From positions 1 through 38,079 of the forward strand of contig NZ_CBQR020000022.1 in the NCBI RefSeq assembly GCF_000455485.1: a stretch of 38,079 nt of DNA. The letters are read 5' to 3'. Position numbers and translations under genes: made by a program. The stretch is from Gorillibacterium massiliense (GTDB taxonomy: Bacteria; Bacillota; Bacilli; Paenibacillales; NBRC-103111). Positions 24,528 to 33,407 of the stretch are shown here, in pieces. Position 1 is the first letter of the stretch; the number at the start of each line of letters is the position of its first letter. The notes beneath the pieces are model-generated. The model saw only the letters and a program-made list of their open reading frames with translations, did no database searches and was not told where the DNA came from.

Positions 24528-25625
24528 ATGAATACGGATTTTATCGAAGCGCTGCATGAGATTGAAACGACAAAAGGAATAAGTGCGGATATACTGATCG
24601 AAGCCATCGAAGCGGCGCTCATCTCCAGTTACAAGCGCAATTTCAACACAGCTCAGAACGTCCGGGTGGACATTAACCGTCAAACCGGCCTGATCAAGGT
24701 ATACGCACGCAAAACAGTAAGCGAGGAAGTGCTCGATCCGCGGATGGAGATCACTTTGGAAGCTGCCCGGGAAATCAACGGCGGCTTTTCTATGGGAGAC
24801 ATCGTGGAAATTGAAGTAACACCTCGGGATTTTGGACGGATTGCCGCCCAAACCGCTAAACAAGTGGTGACCCAACGCATCCGCGAAGCGGAACGGGGGC
24901 TCATCTACAACGCTTTTATCGAAAAAGAAGAAGATATCGTTACCGGCATCGTTCAGCGCCAGGATACCCGCAACCTATATGTGGACCTGGGAAAAGTGGA
25001 AGCAGTGCTGCCGCTTACCGAGCTGATGCCCGGCGAGAAATTCAAGCACAACGACCGGATCAAAGCTTATATTACAAAGGTGGAGAATACCACCAAGGGA
25101 CCGCAAATCTTTTTGTCCCGCACCCATCCCGGTCTGTTGAAGCGGCTCTTTGAACTGGAAGTACCGGAAATTTACGACGGCGTCGTGGAAATCCGCTCGG
25201 TTGCACGGGAAGCCGGCGCTCGCTCGAAAATTGCCGTCCACTCCCGCAATCCGGAAGTGGACCCTGTCGGCTCCTGCGTCGGACCGAAAGGCATCCGGGT
25301 GCAAACCATCGTGAACGAACTGCGCGGCGAGAAGATCGATATCGTTCGCTGGTCGGATAGCGTGGAAGAATACGTAGCCAATGCTCTTAGCCCTTCCAAA
25401 GTGCTCGAAGTCAATGTGTTTGAAAGCGAAAAAATGTCCCGTGTTATCGTTCCCGACTATCAACTCTCTCTAGCGATCGGCATCAAGGGTCAAAATGCCC
25501 GGCTGGCAGCTAAGCTGACTAGTTGGAAGATTGATATCAAGAGCGAGACTCAGGCGGAGCAGGAATATGGCCGGCCAAAATCCTTAACCGAGGAAATGCC
25601 CCAGGATTCCATCAGCGTCGACTGA
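24528..25625 (+). CDS. nusA: Transcription termination/antitermination factor NusA
   Basis: NusA binds RNA polymerase and nascent RNA and promotes pausing and intrinsic termination. The 365-residue protein has the N-terminal RNA-polymerase-binding domain (ALHEIETTKGISADILIEAI, then REAERGLIYN), an S1 domain at about 135-200 (IVTGIVQRQDTRNLYVDLG), and KH1/KH2 domains (DPVGSCVGPKGIRVQTIVNE and LAIGIKGQNARLAAKLT). It lacks the acidic C-terminal repeats of E. coli NusA, as is normal in Firmicutes. ATG 24528 has GAAGGGGG about 12 bases upstream. The leader hairpins before rimP suggest autoregulation by NusA. Confidence 0.97.
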   Translation: MNTDFIEALHEIETTKGISADILIEAIEAALISSYKRNFNTAQNVRVDINRQTGLIKVYARKTVSEEVLDPRMEITLEAAREINGGFSMGDIVEIEVTPRDFGRIAAQTAKQVVTQRIREAERGLIYNAFIEKEEDIVTGIVQRQDTRNLYVDLGKVEAVLPLTELMPGEKFKHNDRIKAYITKVENTTKGPQIFLSRTHPGLLKRLFELEVPEIYDGVVEIRSVAREAGARSKIAVHSRNPEVDPVGSCVGPKGIRVQTIVNELRGEKIDIVRWSDSVEEYVANALSPSKVLEVNVFESEKMSRVIVPDYQLSLAIGIKGQNARLAAKLTSWKIDIKSETQAEQEYGRPKSLTEEMPQDSISVD

Positions 25626-25652
25626 CGCATAGCGGCAAGGAACGGTGAAGAT

Positions 25653-25982
25653 ATGAAACAGCGGAAAACGCCGCTGCGCAAATGCGTAGCTTGTCAGCAA
25701 ATGATGCCAAAGCGGGAATTGATTCGTGTCGTACGTACGCCGGATGAACAGGTGCTCATTGATCTATCGGGCAAAAAATCGGGACGCGGAGCATATCTGT
25801 GCGGCAAACGGTCCTGTTTCAAACTGGCCAGCAAAAGCCGGGGGCTCGACAGGGCACTGAAGATCGCCGTCAGCGCCGATATTTATCGCCAGCTGGAGGA
25901 AGATTTCATCCAGGTTGAAGATGAATTCAACGCTCTCAAAGATAGTGCGGGGGATAAGGCGGACGACAATGATGAAGAGTAA
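25653..25982 (+). CDS. ylxR: YlxR family RNA-binding protein (RnpM)
   Basis: YlxR is a small conserved protein of the nusA operon; recent work names it RnpM, a modulator that binds RNase P RNA. The 109-residue product carries the family core: PLRKCVACQQMMPKRELIRV, then LIDLSGKKSGRGAYLCGKRS. It continues with an acidic C-terminal tail (DKADDNDEE) a little longer than I expect for the core family. The start is ATG at 25653 after AAGGA and GGTGAAG. Its last 14 bases overlap the start of ylxQ, so the two are coupled. Confidence 0.93.
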   Translation: MKQRKTPLRKCVACQQMMPKRELIRVVRTPDEQVLIDLSGKKSGRGAYLCGKRSCFKLASKSRGLDRALKIAVSADIYRQLEEDFIQVEDEFNALKDSAGDKADDNDEE

Positions 25983-26268
25983 GAAGTGGTACAACAACCT
26001 GGGACTCGCCATGCGTGCGGGAAAGCTGACGGCCGGCGACAGCAATGTGCTGGACGCGATCCGGACTGGAGAAGCCAAGCTGATACTTATCGCTTCCGAC
26101 GCATCGGACAACGCCCAGAAAAAATATACCGACAAGTGCAGCTATTATCAAATTCCGTTTTTGATTTGCGGAACCCGGGAGGAAATCGGAGCAGCCATCG
26201 GCAAAGAAGAACGGGTCGTTCTCGCCGTTACGGATGCCGGGTTTGCCGGTCTTCTCTCGAAGGAATAG
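25969..26268 (+). CDS. ylxQ: L7Ae/L30e-family ribosomal protein YlxQ
   Basis: YlxQ is an L7Ae-like RNA-binding protein (a kink-turn binder family) encoded between ylxR and infB in Firmicutes; its precise role is unclear. The 99-residue product shows NNLGLAMRAGKLTAGDSNVL, LILIASDASDNAQKKYTDKC, a mid segment IPFLICGTREEIGAAIGKEE, and VLAVTDAGFAGLL. ATG at 25969 or 25972 is chosen because AAGGCGG ends 6 bases upstream; an in-frame ATG far upstream inside ylxR (25915) would add residues absent from the family. Position and length match B. subtilis. Confidence 0.92.
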   Translation: MMKSKKWYNNLGLAMRAGKLTAGDSNVLDAIRTGEAKLILIASDASDNAQKKYTDKCSYYQIPFLICGTREEIGAAIGKEERVVLAVTDAGFAGLLSKE

Positions 26269-26375
26269 TTTCAATCGCTGAATATCCCACTTCGTTTTAC
26301 ACGGCATCGTGCAAGAGGGAGAGCGGATAGGAAGCGAATGGAACGCCAGGGAAAACCTGCGGAGGTGGAATGAAT

Positions 26376-29300
26376 TTGAGTAAACAAGATAACAAGGACA
26401 AACTTAGAGTTTACGAATATGCGAAATCTTTAAATATGAGCAGCAAGGAGATCATCACGATATTGAAAAGACAAGGGATAACGGTTAACAACCACATGAG
26501 TGTTATGGAAAATGACGCAGTAGGCGCGGTTGAGCGCTTTTTTCACGATGTAAAAGCGAATGCTGCGGCACGCCGCGCCGCTGGAGAAAGCGGCCCCGCC
26601 AAATCTGGCGGCAGCCAAGCCGCGCAGCAAGGCGCAAGCCAGTCGCCGCGGCAAAACGCTGCGCCTGCCCAACCGGCTGCGCAACAGCCGCAGGCAGCCG
26701 AGCGCAGCAGCAGCCAGCCGCAAGCGGCAGTAAGCGGGCAGAGCCCACAGCCGGCGCGCAGCGAGCAGGCTGAGCAGACCAGCCCGGCACCTAGCGCGCA
26801 AGGCGCAGGCCAAGGCGGTCAAGGTGGCCAAAGCGGCCAGGGCGGCAACCGCCCGCAAGGCGAGCGCTCCTACCAAGGTGGCCAAGGCGGCAACCGTCCA
26901 CAGGGCGAGCGCTCCTACCAAGGTGGCCAAGGCGGCAACCGTCCGCAAGGCGAGCGCTCCTACCAAGGTGGCCAAGGCGGTAACCGTCCACAGGGCGAGC
27001 GCTCCTACCAAGGTGGCCAAGGCGGCAACCGTCCGCAGGGCGGCTCCTACCAAGGTGGCCAAGGCGGCAACCGTCCGCAAGGCGAGCGTTCCTATCAAGG
27101 CGGCCAAGGCGGCAACCGTCCGCAGGGCGGCTCCTACCAAGGTGGCCAAGGCGGCAATCGTTCGCAGGGTGGCTCCTACCAAGGCGGTCAAGGCGGTAAC
27201 CGTCCGCAAGGCGGCTCTTACCAAGGTGGTCAAGGTGGCAATCGTCCGCAGGGCGGCTCTTACCAAGGCGGTCAAGGTGGTAACCGTCCGCAAGGCGAGC
27301 GCTCCTACCAAGGCGGCCAAGGTGGCAATCGTCCGCAGGGCGGTTCCTACCAAGGCGGCCAGGGCGGTAACCGTCCGCAAGGCGGTTCCTACCAAGGCGG
27401 ACAGGGCGGATCCAACCGTTCAGCAAGCCCGGGCGCATCCAGTCAATCCACTATGGCGCAAACTCCTGCTCGGGCAGCGGATCGTCCGCAGCGCAAGCCG
27501 GAACCGGCCCGCACCGCAGATAAAGATCGGAAGCCGCGGGTGGGCGAAGGCCGTCCGAATCGGAATGCCAGCGTTCCCGGCGTTGACGCCATGGATGTCA
27601 AAGCCAACGAGGGAATCGGCGGCAAACGTACGAAGCAGGGCGGACGCCGTTTTGATGATGGCAAGCCGGGAATGGGCAAGGGCGGCAGATTCGGTAAAGG
27701 CAAGCAACAGATGCAAATGAAGAAAGAAAAAGTGGATAATACTCCGAAGAAGATCATCGTCCGTGGTGAAATGACAGTCGGCGATCTGGCGAAGCTTCTG
27801 CACAAGGATTTGTCCGAAGTCATCAAGAAGCTGCTGCTTATGGGGACTATGGCTACCATCAACCATGAGTTGGATCTGGAGACCATCCAGTTGGTCGCCC
27901 AGGAATTCGGAGTGGAAGTGGAACTGAAAATCGCCGTTGACGAGGATAACTTCGAACTGATCGAGGAAACCGACGAGGATGGGGATCTGCAAGAACGTCC
28001 TCCGGTCGTTACCATTATGGGACACGTCGATCACGGTAAGACGACGCTGCTTGATGCGATCCGTGAAACCCATGTTACCGAGGGAGAAGCCGGCGGCATC
28101 ACCCAGCACATCGGAGCTTACCAAGTCGAAATCAATAACAAGAAGATTACCTTCCTGGATACACCGGGCCACGAAGCGTTCACGTCCATGCGGGCGCGGG
28201 GTGCGCAGGTAACGGATATTACCATATTGGTCGTCGCAGCCGATGACGGCGTCATGCCGCAAACGGTTGAAGCAATCAACCATGCTAAAGCTGCAGCCGT
28301 ACCGATTATCGTTGCGGTCAATAAAATCGATAAACCCGGCGCTGAACCGGATAAGATCAAGCAAGAGCTGACAAAATACGAGCTTGTTCCGGAAGAGTGG
28401 GGCGGCGACACCGTTTTCGTCAACATTTCTGCGAAACAGCGCACCAATCTCGATGAGCTGCTGGAAATGATCTTGCTTGTTGCGGAAGTGAAGGAACTGA
28501 GAGCTAACCCGGACAAACGGGCGAGAGGCACCGTCATTGAAGCCGAGCTGGATAAAGGGAAAGGCCCCGTTGCCCGCGTGCTGATCCAAAACGGAACACT
28601 GAAGGTAGGCGACAGCTTTATTGCTGGTGTATGCTTCGGCCGTATCCGGGCCATGGTAAACGACAGAGGCAAAAAGCTGAAAGAAGCCGGTCCGTCCACG
28701 CCTGTGGAAATTACCGGTCTATCGGAAGTTCCGGGCGCAGGCGATCCCTTCATCGTATATGAGGATGAGCGCAAAGCCCGCGCTATAGCCGAAAGACGGG
28801 CAAGCACCCAGCGTCTCGCCGAAATGGGAGCCAACTCCCGCGTCACCCTCGACGATTTGTACAAACACATTCAAGAAGGCGACATCAAGGACCTCCACGT
28901 CATCATCAAGGGCGACGTTCAAGGTTCCGTTGAAGCTTTGCGCAACTCCCTGGCGAAGATCGAAGTGGAAGGCGCCCGAGTCAAGATTCTGCACACCGGC
29001 GCTGGTGCCATTACGGAATCCGACGTTTCTCTGGCTTCCGCTTCCAATGCGATTATCATTGGCTTTAACGTGCAAGCTCAGCCTCAAGCCAAGCTTGCTG
29101 CCGATCAGGAAAAAGTCGATATCCGTCTACACCGCATCATTTACAACGTGATCGAAGAGATCGAGCAAGCGATGAAGGGTATGCTGGATCCGATCTTCAA
29201 GGAAAGCGTCGTCGGCCACGCCGAAGTGCGCAATCTGTTCAAGGTGACAAAGGTCGGCACCATCGCCGGTTGTATGGTCATCGATGGCAAAATGGTCCGC

Positions 29301-29492
29301 AACGCCCTTGCCCGTGTTACCCGCGACGGCAACGTCGTTTACGAAGGCAAGCTGGACTCCTTGAAACGGTTCAAGGATGATGCCAAGGAAGTGGCTCAAG
29401 GCTACGAGTGCGGCATCACGCTCGATCACTTCAACGATTTGAAGGAAGGGGACGTCATCGAGGCGTTCGTCATGGAATCCGTAGAGAGGTGA
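26376..29492 (+). CDS. infB: Translation initiation factor IF-2 with an expanded repeat domain
   Basis: IF-2 is the GTPase that brings initiator tRNA to the 30S subunit and promotes subunit joining. The 1038-residue protein is much longer than B. subtilis IF-2 (about 716). The N-terminal helical domain ([20 protein letters not shown]) is followed by an A/Q/S-rich spacer and 13 Gly/Gln/Asn/Arg repeats (about 154-340). A basic linker, a second IF2-N domain ([20 protein letters not shown]) and the G domain come next, with GHVDHGKT near 549, DTPGHE and NKID. The C-terminal tRNA-binding domains look complete. TTG 26376 is preferred because GGAGGTG ends 8 bases upstream; ATG 26370 is only 2 bases from it. 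Confidence 0.95.
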   Translation: MSKQDNKDKLRVYEYAKSLNMSSKEIITILKRQGITVNNHMSVMENDAVGAVERFFHDVKANAAARRAAGESGPAKSGGSQAAQQGASQSPRQNAAPAQPAAQQPQAAERSSSQPQAAVSGQSPQPARSEQAEQTSPAPSAQGAGQGGQGGQSGQGGNRPQGERSYQGGQGGNRPQGERSYQGGQGGNRPQGERSYQGGQGGNRPQGERSYQGGQGGNRPQGGSYQGGQGGNRPQGERSYQGGQGGNRPQGGSYQGGQGGNRSQGGSYQGGQGGNRPQGGSYQGGQGGNRPQGGSYQGGQGGNRPQGERSYQGGQGGNRPQGGSYQGGQGGNRPQGGSYQGGQGGSNRSASPGASSQSTMAQTPARAADRPQRKPEPARTADKDRKPRVGEGRPNRNASVPGVDAMDVKANEGIGGKRTKQGGRRFDDGKPGMGKGGRFGKGKQQMQMKKEKVDNTPKKIIVRGEMTVGDLAKLLHKDLSEVIKKLLLMGTMATINHELDLETIQLVAQEFGVEVELKIAVDEDNFELIEETDEDGDLQERPPVVTIMGHVDHGKTTLLDAIRETHVTEGEAGGITQHIGAYQVEINNKKITFLDTPGHEAFTSMRARGAQVTDITILVVAADDGVMPQTVEAINHAKAAAVPIIVAVNKIDKPGAEPDKIKQELTKYELVPEEWGGDTVFVNISAKQRTNLDELLEMILLVAEVKELRANPDKRARGTVIEAELDKGKGPVARVLIQNGTLKVGDSFIAGVCFGRIRAMVNDRGKKLKEAGPSTPVEITGLSEVPGAGDPFIVYEDERKARAIAERRASTQRLAEMGANSRVTLDDLYKHIQEGDIKDLHVIIKGDVQGSVEALRNSLAKIEVEGARVKILHTGAGAITESDVSLASASNAIIIGFNVQAQPQAKLAADQEKVDIRLHRIIYNVIEEIEQAMKGMLDPIFKESVVGHAEVRNLFKVTKVGTIAGCMVIDGKMVRNALARVTRDGNVVYEGKLDSLKRFKDDAKEVAQGYECGITLDHFNDLKEGDVIEAFVMESVER
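26835..27395 (+). repeat. In-frame minisatellite inside infB (13 units of 42-45 bases)
   Basis: Thirteen tandem units encode [15 protein letters not shown] (15 residues) or [14 protein letters not shown] (14 residues); the first unit is one residue short and one unit has NRSQ. The first four are the long form, then 5 short, 6 long, 7-10 short, 11 long, 12-13 short. Units differ at third codon positions (GGC/GGT, CAG/CAA, CGC/CGT) but barely in protein, so the peptide seems to be kept. All lengths are multiples of three, so copy number change would preserve the frame. Confidence 0.95.
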
Positions 29493-29499
29493 TCCGTTT

Positions 29500-29856
29500 A
29501 TGGCAAAAAACCGAACCGGCCGCGTAGCGGAAGAAATCAAGAAAGAGCTGAGCCGGATCATACAACAGGAGCTTAAAGATCCAGGAATCGGTTTTCTGAC
29601 GATAACCGGCGTGGAAGTCACCAACGACCTTTCCCAAGCCAAAGTCTTTTTGAGCGTACTCGGATCAGAGGAACAGAAGGAGTCGACGCTGCGAGCATTA
29701 GCCCGCGGCACCGGCTTCCTCCGCTCTGAACTGGGCAAGCGAATCCGACTTCGAGTCATGCCGGAACTGCTCTTTAAGCTTGACACCTCCATCGATTACA
29801 GCATGCATATCGAAGAGTTGCTGCATAAAATCAATGAGGGGAAGAAGGAGCAATGA
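29500..29856 (+). CDS. rbfA: 30S ribosome-binding factor RbfA
   Basis: RbfA binds immature 30S subunits and helps process and fold the 5' end of 16S rRNA, notably in the cold. The 118-residue product is a single KH-like domain with RVAEEIKKELSRIIQQELKD, a strand TITGVEVTNDLSQAKVFLSV, and the C-terminal LRVMPELLFKLDTSIDYSMH. ATG 29500 has GAGAGGTGA about 7 bases upstream. It follows infB by 7 bases and its stop overlaps the nrnA start (ATGA at 29853-29856). Length is typical. Confidence 0.96.
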   Translation: MAKNRTGRVAEEIKKELSRIIQQELKDPGIGFLTITGVEVTNDLSQAKVFLSVLGSEEQKESTLRALARGTGFLRSELGKRIRLRVMPELLFKLDTSIDYSMHIEELLHKINEGKKEQ

Positions 29857-30872
29857 CCGCGAATCTCGGCGATTATGGCCCTTCGCTTACCGCAGCTGCG
29901 GACTTCATCCGGCAAAAGGACGATTTTCTCGTGGTGGCCCACGTCAATCCTGATGGGGATGCCATCAGTTCCACCCTGGCTGTAGCGGAAATCCTCCGAC
30001 AGTTGGGGAAACGTTACATTCTGATCAACGATGGGGCAGTTCCCGCCAAGTTTTCCTTTCTGATGGGAAACGAAGTGATTTTGAACGGCTCGGAGAATCC
30101 GCAACTACTCTTTAAAAATGTGATCAGCGTCGATTGTGCGGATTATAGACGAATCGGCGATGTCCGCTTCCGCTTTGTGGAAGGGACACCGCTGCTCAAT
30201 ATTGACCATCACCCCACCAACGACGGTTTTGGCATCGTTAATTTGGTAAGGCCTGATGCTGCGGCAACCGCGGAGGTTTTGTACGATCTGGCTGCCGTAA
30301 TCGGCACCGAATGGACGCTGCAGCTGGCAACTTTGGTCTATGCCGGACTTTCCACCGATACGGGCGGGTTCAGGTATGCCAACACCACTCCGGCGGTGAT
30401 GAAGATCGCTTCGGAGATGCTGGCACTAGGAGTGAAAGGCAATGAGATCGCCGATCGCTTGCTGGAAAAGCTGACGCTGACCCAAATTCGTCTGCTGCAA
30501 AAGGCGCTAGCCAAGCTGAGCGTGTCATCTGACGGCAAAATCGCGTGGATAAGCCTTACCCATGACGTTATTACGGAAACGGGCGCATCCAACGATGATA
30601 TGGATGGCTTGGTCAACTACCCTCGCAATATCGAGGGAGTAGAAGTAGGCATCTTGTTCAAGGAGTTTGCTCCAGGACAGTTTAAAGCCAGCCTTCGTTC
30701 TGCCGGATTAGTAGACGTCGCTTCCATTGCCCAAATCTTCGGAGGCGGCGGGCATATCCGGGCAGCCGGTTGTTCGTTGGAAGGCCCGGTTCAAGATGTC
30801 ACCCATCGCGTGATAGAAGCAGTAGAGAAAAGCTTATCGGTCCGCGGAATTGCAGGTGATTCGACACGATGA
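29853..30872 (+). CDS. nrnA: DHH-family oligoribonuclease and pAp phosphatase NrnA
   Basis: NrnA degrades 2-5 nt RNAs and dephosphorylates 3'-phosphoadenosine 5'-phosphate, filling the role of Orn and CysQ. The 339-residue protein has the DHH phosphoesterase motifs: H30, D34 and D36 in AHVNPDGDAIS, the central LLNIDHHPTNDGFG, and a C-terminal DHHA1 domain with FGGGGHIRAAGCSL. It overlaps rbfA upstream and truB downstream by 4 bases each (ATGA), so the three are translated together. In B. subtilis nrnA (ytqI) lies elsewhere, but DHH proteins between rbfA and truB are common in other Firmicutes. Confidence 0.92.
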   Translation: MTANLGDYGPSLTAAADFIRQKDDFLVVAHVNPDGDAISSTLAVAEILRQLGKRYILINDGAVPAKFSFLMGNEVILNGSENPQLLFKNVISVDCADYRRIGDVRFRFVEGTPLLNIDHHPTNDGFGIVNLVRPDAAATAEVLYDLAAVIGTEWTLQLATLVYAGLSTDTGGFRYANTTPAVMKIASEMLALGVKGNEIADRLLEKLTLTQIRLLQKALAKLSVSSDGKIAWISLTHDVITETGASNDDMDGLVNYPRNIEGVEVGILFKEFAPGQFKASLRSAGLVDVASIAQIFGGGGHIRAAGCSLEGPVQDVTHRVIEAVEKSLSVRGIAGDSTR

Positions 30873-31799
30873 GTCAGGAGCCGTTGGAAGGCGTGCTGGC
30901 CGTATGGAAGCCCGCTGGATTTACCTCTCACGACGTGGTGGCGAAAGTGCGGCGGATGACCGGTACCCGCCGGATTGGACATACGGGTACATTGGATCCC
31001 CAGGTTACGGGTGTGCTGCCCTTATGTATCGGTAGAGCGACCCGTGTCGTGGAATATATTCAAGATTTGCCGAAAGAGTATGAGGCTGTTTTGACCGTCG
31101 GTTTATTCTACGGATACGGAGGATGCCACCGGCACCGTTACAGAGCGGGTGAAGGCCGTCCGGCTGACAGCAGCGCAAGTGACAGAGGCGATCGCCGCCT
31201 TCATCGGTAAGATCGAGCAGGTTCCGCCGATGTACTCCGCTGTTAAAGTGGAGGGAAAACGACTTTACCAGTTGGCCCGTGAAGGCATTGAGGTAGAGCG
31301 TAAGGCACGTACCGTAGAAATCTATGAAACTGAAATTCTCCAAATGGACCTGGATCAGCCCTTTCCGAAAATCCGCTTTCGGGCGCGATGCTCGAAAGGG
31401 ACCTATATCCGCACATTATGTACCGATATCGGCCGGGCTCTGGGTTATCCTGCGGTGATGTCAGACCTTACCCGCACAGGTACCGGGATGCTGCGGAAAG
31501 AGGACTGCTTGACCTTGGATGAAATCGCGGCGTTGGCTTCACAAGGGGACTTGTCCCCCCGGTTGATCCCTGCCGATCAAGCCATTCCTCATATCCCGGC
31601 ATGGACGGTGGATGCGAAGATGGCGGTTTACGCTCTGCAGGGAAGAAGCGTACAAGCAGACATCACGTCCGATCTGCAAGATGGACTATACCGTTTATAT
31701 GGCAGAGTCTCGGCAGATGAAGAAGCGGAGCGCTTTCTCGGTATTTTTCGCTTTGATGAAGAGCGTCGTCTTTTCGCCCCGGAAAAAGTTTTCAACTGA
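30869..31799 (+). pseudogene. truB: tRNA pseudouridine-55 synthase TruB, interrupted by a one-base frameshift
   Basis: TruB makes pseudouridine 55 in the T-loop of tRNAs. Residues 1-79 (ATG 30869) include VWKPAGFTSHDVV and the catalytic-Asp loop RIGHTGTLDPQVTG (D43). At TTATTCT (31103-31109) the frame breaks: the first frame runs on as a spurious tail to a stop at 31210, while the frame from 31107 gives the expected STDTEDATGTVTERV, then PPMYSAVKVEGKRLYQLARE, and runs to 31799. Removing one T at 31106-31107 joins them into about 309 residues, the normal TruB size. The rest is undamaged, so an assembly error or very recent mutation is likely. The site is not a known slippery sequence. Confidence 0.9.
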
Positions 31800-31834
31800 A
31801 CGACGAACCCACGATCACGAATGGAGAACGCATC

Positions 31835-32776
31835 ATGCAAGTGTTCGAATTGACTTATCCCTTTCATTTTCCATATCCGGGCTTGCCCGCGCGGCAGGTT
31901 TTGGCTATCGGGGATTTTGACGGCGTTCATTTGGGGCATCGCGAGGTGATCAACCGGGCGGTGCGAACCGCGCGGCGTCAGCAGCTTCCAACTGCCATCA
32001 TGACGTTTCATCCTCATCCTCGGGAGGTTCTCGGTCTCGACACGTACCGGGCAATCCTTACTCCCTTGGCAGACAAGCTGGAAATCTTCCGTTCCCTTGG
32101 AGTCGACGTCGCTTATGTCGTCACCTTCAACGAGGATTTTGCGAAGATGGAGCCTGAACGGTTTGTTCAGGACATCCTCCTGCCGATGGGCATCGACTCC
32201 GTTATTGTCGGCTTCGATTTTACCTTCGGCCGTGCAGGCATTGGGACGGCAGATTCCCTTGTGTCTTACGGGCATGGTGAATTTTCGGTGGAAATTGTAA
32301 GGCCCTTTCTTCGTGACGGCGGCAAGGTTAGCAGTACGCTGATTCGGGAAAAATTGCAGGATGGCCAAGTGGAGCAGGCAGCAGAGCTACTGGCTCGACC
32401 TTATTCGCTTCAAGGCACCGTAGGGACCGGGGAACAGCGAGGCCGGACATTAAATTACCCGACTGCGAATTTGCAGCTGAGCCGGCCTTATGCAGTACCG
32501 GCAAACGGTGTTTATGCAGTCCGCGTGTATTTGGACAAGCGGCGTTTAGACGGCGTGATGAATGTCGGAGTGAAACCGACCTTTGCCGAGGACGGCTTGA
32601 ACCGTACGCTGGAAGTGCACTTATTTGACTTCAACGAGACCATTTATGGTCGAGAATTGAAGGTCGAGTTTATCTCCTTTTTACGGCCGGAAATGAAGTT
32701 TTCTTCTATCCAGGAGCTAGTCGCACAGATCGGCAAGGATGCGGAAGCGGCCAAAGAAAAGCTGTTGCAAGGCTGA
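31835..32776 (+). CDS. ribF: Bifunctional riboflavin kinase/FAD synthetase
   Basis: RibF phosphorylates riboflavin to FMN and then adenylylates it to FAD. The 313-residue protein has the N-terminal nucleotidyltransferase domain with AIGDFDGVHLGHREVI (the HxGH-type motif), the TFHPHPREVLG segment, and VGFDFTFGRAGIG. The C-terminal kinase domain has GTVGTGEQRGRTLNYPTANL and GVYAVRVYLDKR. ATG 31835 is preceded by GGAGAA. It follows truB by 35 bases, the conserved truB-ribF pair. Length is normal. Confidence 0.97.
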   Translation: MQVFELTYPFHFPYPGLPARQVLAIGDFDGVHLGHREVINRAVRTARRQQLPTAIMTFHPHPREVLGLDTYRAILTPLADKLEIFRSLGVDVAYVVTFNEDFAKMEPERFVQDILLPMGIDSVIVGFDFTFGRAGIGTADSLVSYGHGEFSVEIVRPFLRDGGKVSSTLIREKLQDGQVEQAAELLARPYSLQGTVGTGEQRGRTLNYPTANLQLSRPYAVPANGVYAVRVYLDKRRLDGVMNVGVKPTFAEDGLNRTLEVHLFDFNETIYGRELKVEFISFLRPEMKFSSIQELVAQIGKDAEAAKEKLLQG

Positions 32777-32778
32777 AG

Positions 32779-32808
32779 TTTACTTTTATAGGACTCATAT
32801 GGTATACT
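32779..32808 (+). promoter_or_regulatory. Probable rpsO promoter
   Basis: TTTACT (32779-32784) and TATACT (32803-32808) are 18 bases apart, with TG just before the -10 (extended -10). It overlaps the very end of the ribF-rpsO gap and would give rpsO a leader of about 95 bases. Confidence 0.65.
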
Positions 32809-32810
32809 GT

Positions 32811-32911
32811 TTATCGGTGTAAACCTGAACCCGGGCTCGGGGACACGCTCTCACCGGCGGTCGACTGGGCTTGCGGCGATTATTTATGAATTTAATAAGG
32901 AGGTGAGCAGA
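32811..32911 (+). promoter_or_regulatory. rpsO mRNA leader, possible S15 autoregulatory structure
   Basis: The leader is GC-rich between 32826 and 32880 and can form at least a small CCCG/CGGG hairpin near 32830. S15 is known to repress its own mRNA in Geobacillus and other bacteria through leader structures that mimic its 16S site. I could not establish the fold by eye, so the assignment is by position. Confidence 0.4.
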
Positions 32912-33181
32912 ATGGCATTGACCCAAGAACGTAAGCAGCAATTGATTTCTGAGCACAAGGTTCATGAAACAGATACCGGTAGCCCTGAAGTTCAAATCGC
33001 GATCCTTACGGAAAACATCACGAACTTGACCAACCATCTGCGGACGCACAAGAAGGATCATCATTCTCGTCGCGGTCTGTTGAAAATGGTAGGCCAACGC
33101 CGTAAACTGTTGACGTATTTGAAAAACAATGACGTTAAACGTTACAGCGCCCTGATTGAAAAACTCGGACTTCGCAGGTAA
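32912..33181 (+). CDS. rpsO: 30S ribosomal protein uS15
   Basis: uS15 is a primary binder of the central 16S rRNA domain and helps form a bridge to the 50S subunit. The 89-residue product is the standard length and nearly invariant in sequence: [59 protein letters not shown], ending in LIEKLGLRR. The start is ATG at 32912 after AAGGAGGTGA; the in-frame codon at 32903 overlaps that signal. It has its own promoter, leader and terminator, so it can be expressed apart from the nusA operon. Confidence 0.98.
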   Translation: MALTQERKQQLISEHKVHETDTGSPEVQIAILTENITNLTNHLRTHKKDHHSRRGLLKMVGQRRKLLTYLKNNDVKRYSALIEKLGLRR

Positions 33182-33202
33182 TCTCAAGTCGAGCGAATGG
33201 AC

Positions 33203-33257
33203 AGCAACCGTTGTTACCCCGCGCCCTCTACGGGTGCGGGCGGCAGGGTTGCTTTTC
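33203..33257 (+). terminator. Intrinsic terminator after rpsO
   Basis: AGCAACC (33203-33209) pairs with GGTTGCT (33247-33253), and inside it CCCGCGCCC pairs with GGGTGCGGG (one G-T pair) around TCTAC. TTTTCTT follows the outer stem. The stem is GC-rich and strong. Confidence 0.8.
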
Positions 33258-33307
33258 TTATAATATCAGAAAGAATAAACTTCGAAGCATTAACTTCCTG
33301 GTATTAC

Positions 33308-33370
33308 AAGAAAAACGTCCTCTAAACGCGGTCTGACTTCTTTGAATGTGCGTCGATAGACGTTTTTCTT
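33308..33370 (+). promoter_or_regulatory. Leader hairpin upstream of pnp
   Basis: AAGAAAAACGTC (33308-33319) and GACGTTTTTCTT (33359-33370) form a 12-bp perfect inverted repeat; an inner ACGC/GCGT stem lies inside the 39-base loop. The 3' arm holds TTTTT, but inside the stem. It ends 37 bases before the pnp start, just upstream of the binding site GGGAGG. In E. coli a pnp leader stem cut by RNase III mediates PNPase autocontrol; an analogous role here is only a hypothesis. Confidence 0.6.
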
Positions 33371-33407
33371 ATAAAGAGGATATCCCTACATAGCACGGGA
33401 GGTAGTC

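Noticed and set aside
26430-27395. A - strand frame of over 300 codons with [14 protein letters not shown] repeats that looks like a membrane protein.
   Set aside because: It is the complement of the same GC-rich repeat; its composition follows from the repeat and no start signal is present.
26835-27395. Regular tandem repeats that could suggest a CRISPR array.
   Set aside because: Units are contiguous, in frame, without spacers, and encode a repeated peptide inside infB.
26824-27720. A long + strand frame overlapping infB that reads like a histone-like Lys/Ala protein ([15 protein letters not shown] repeats).
   Set aside because: It is the other reading frame of the infB minisatellite; the repeat makes all frames open. 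There is no ribosome binding site and the infB frame is clearly the coding one.
27420-28589. A 389-codon - strand frame opposite the infB GTPase domain.
   Set aside because: It is a shadow of infB; no motif, no upstream signal.
31149-31799. A separate gene starting with GTG at 31149.
   Set aside because: Its sequence continues TruB and the family residues before it (STDTEDATGTV) are in the same frame from 31107; it is the second half of the frameshifted truB.
33258-33300. TATAAT-like sequence at 33258-33264 as the pnp promoter.
   Set aside because: No -35 hexamer lies 16-18 bases upstream; that region is the stem of the rpsO terminator.
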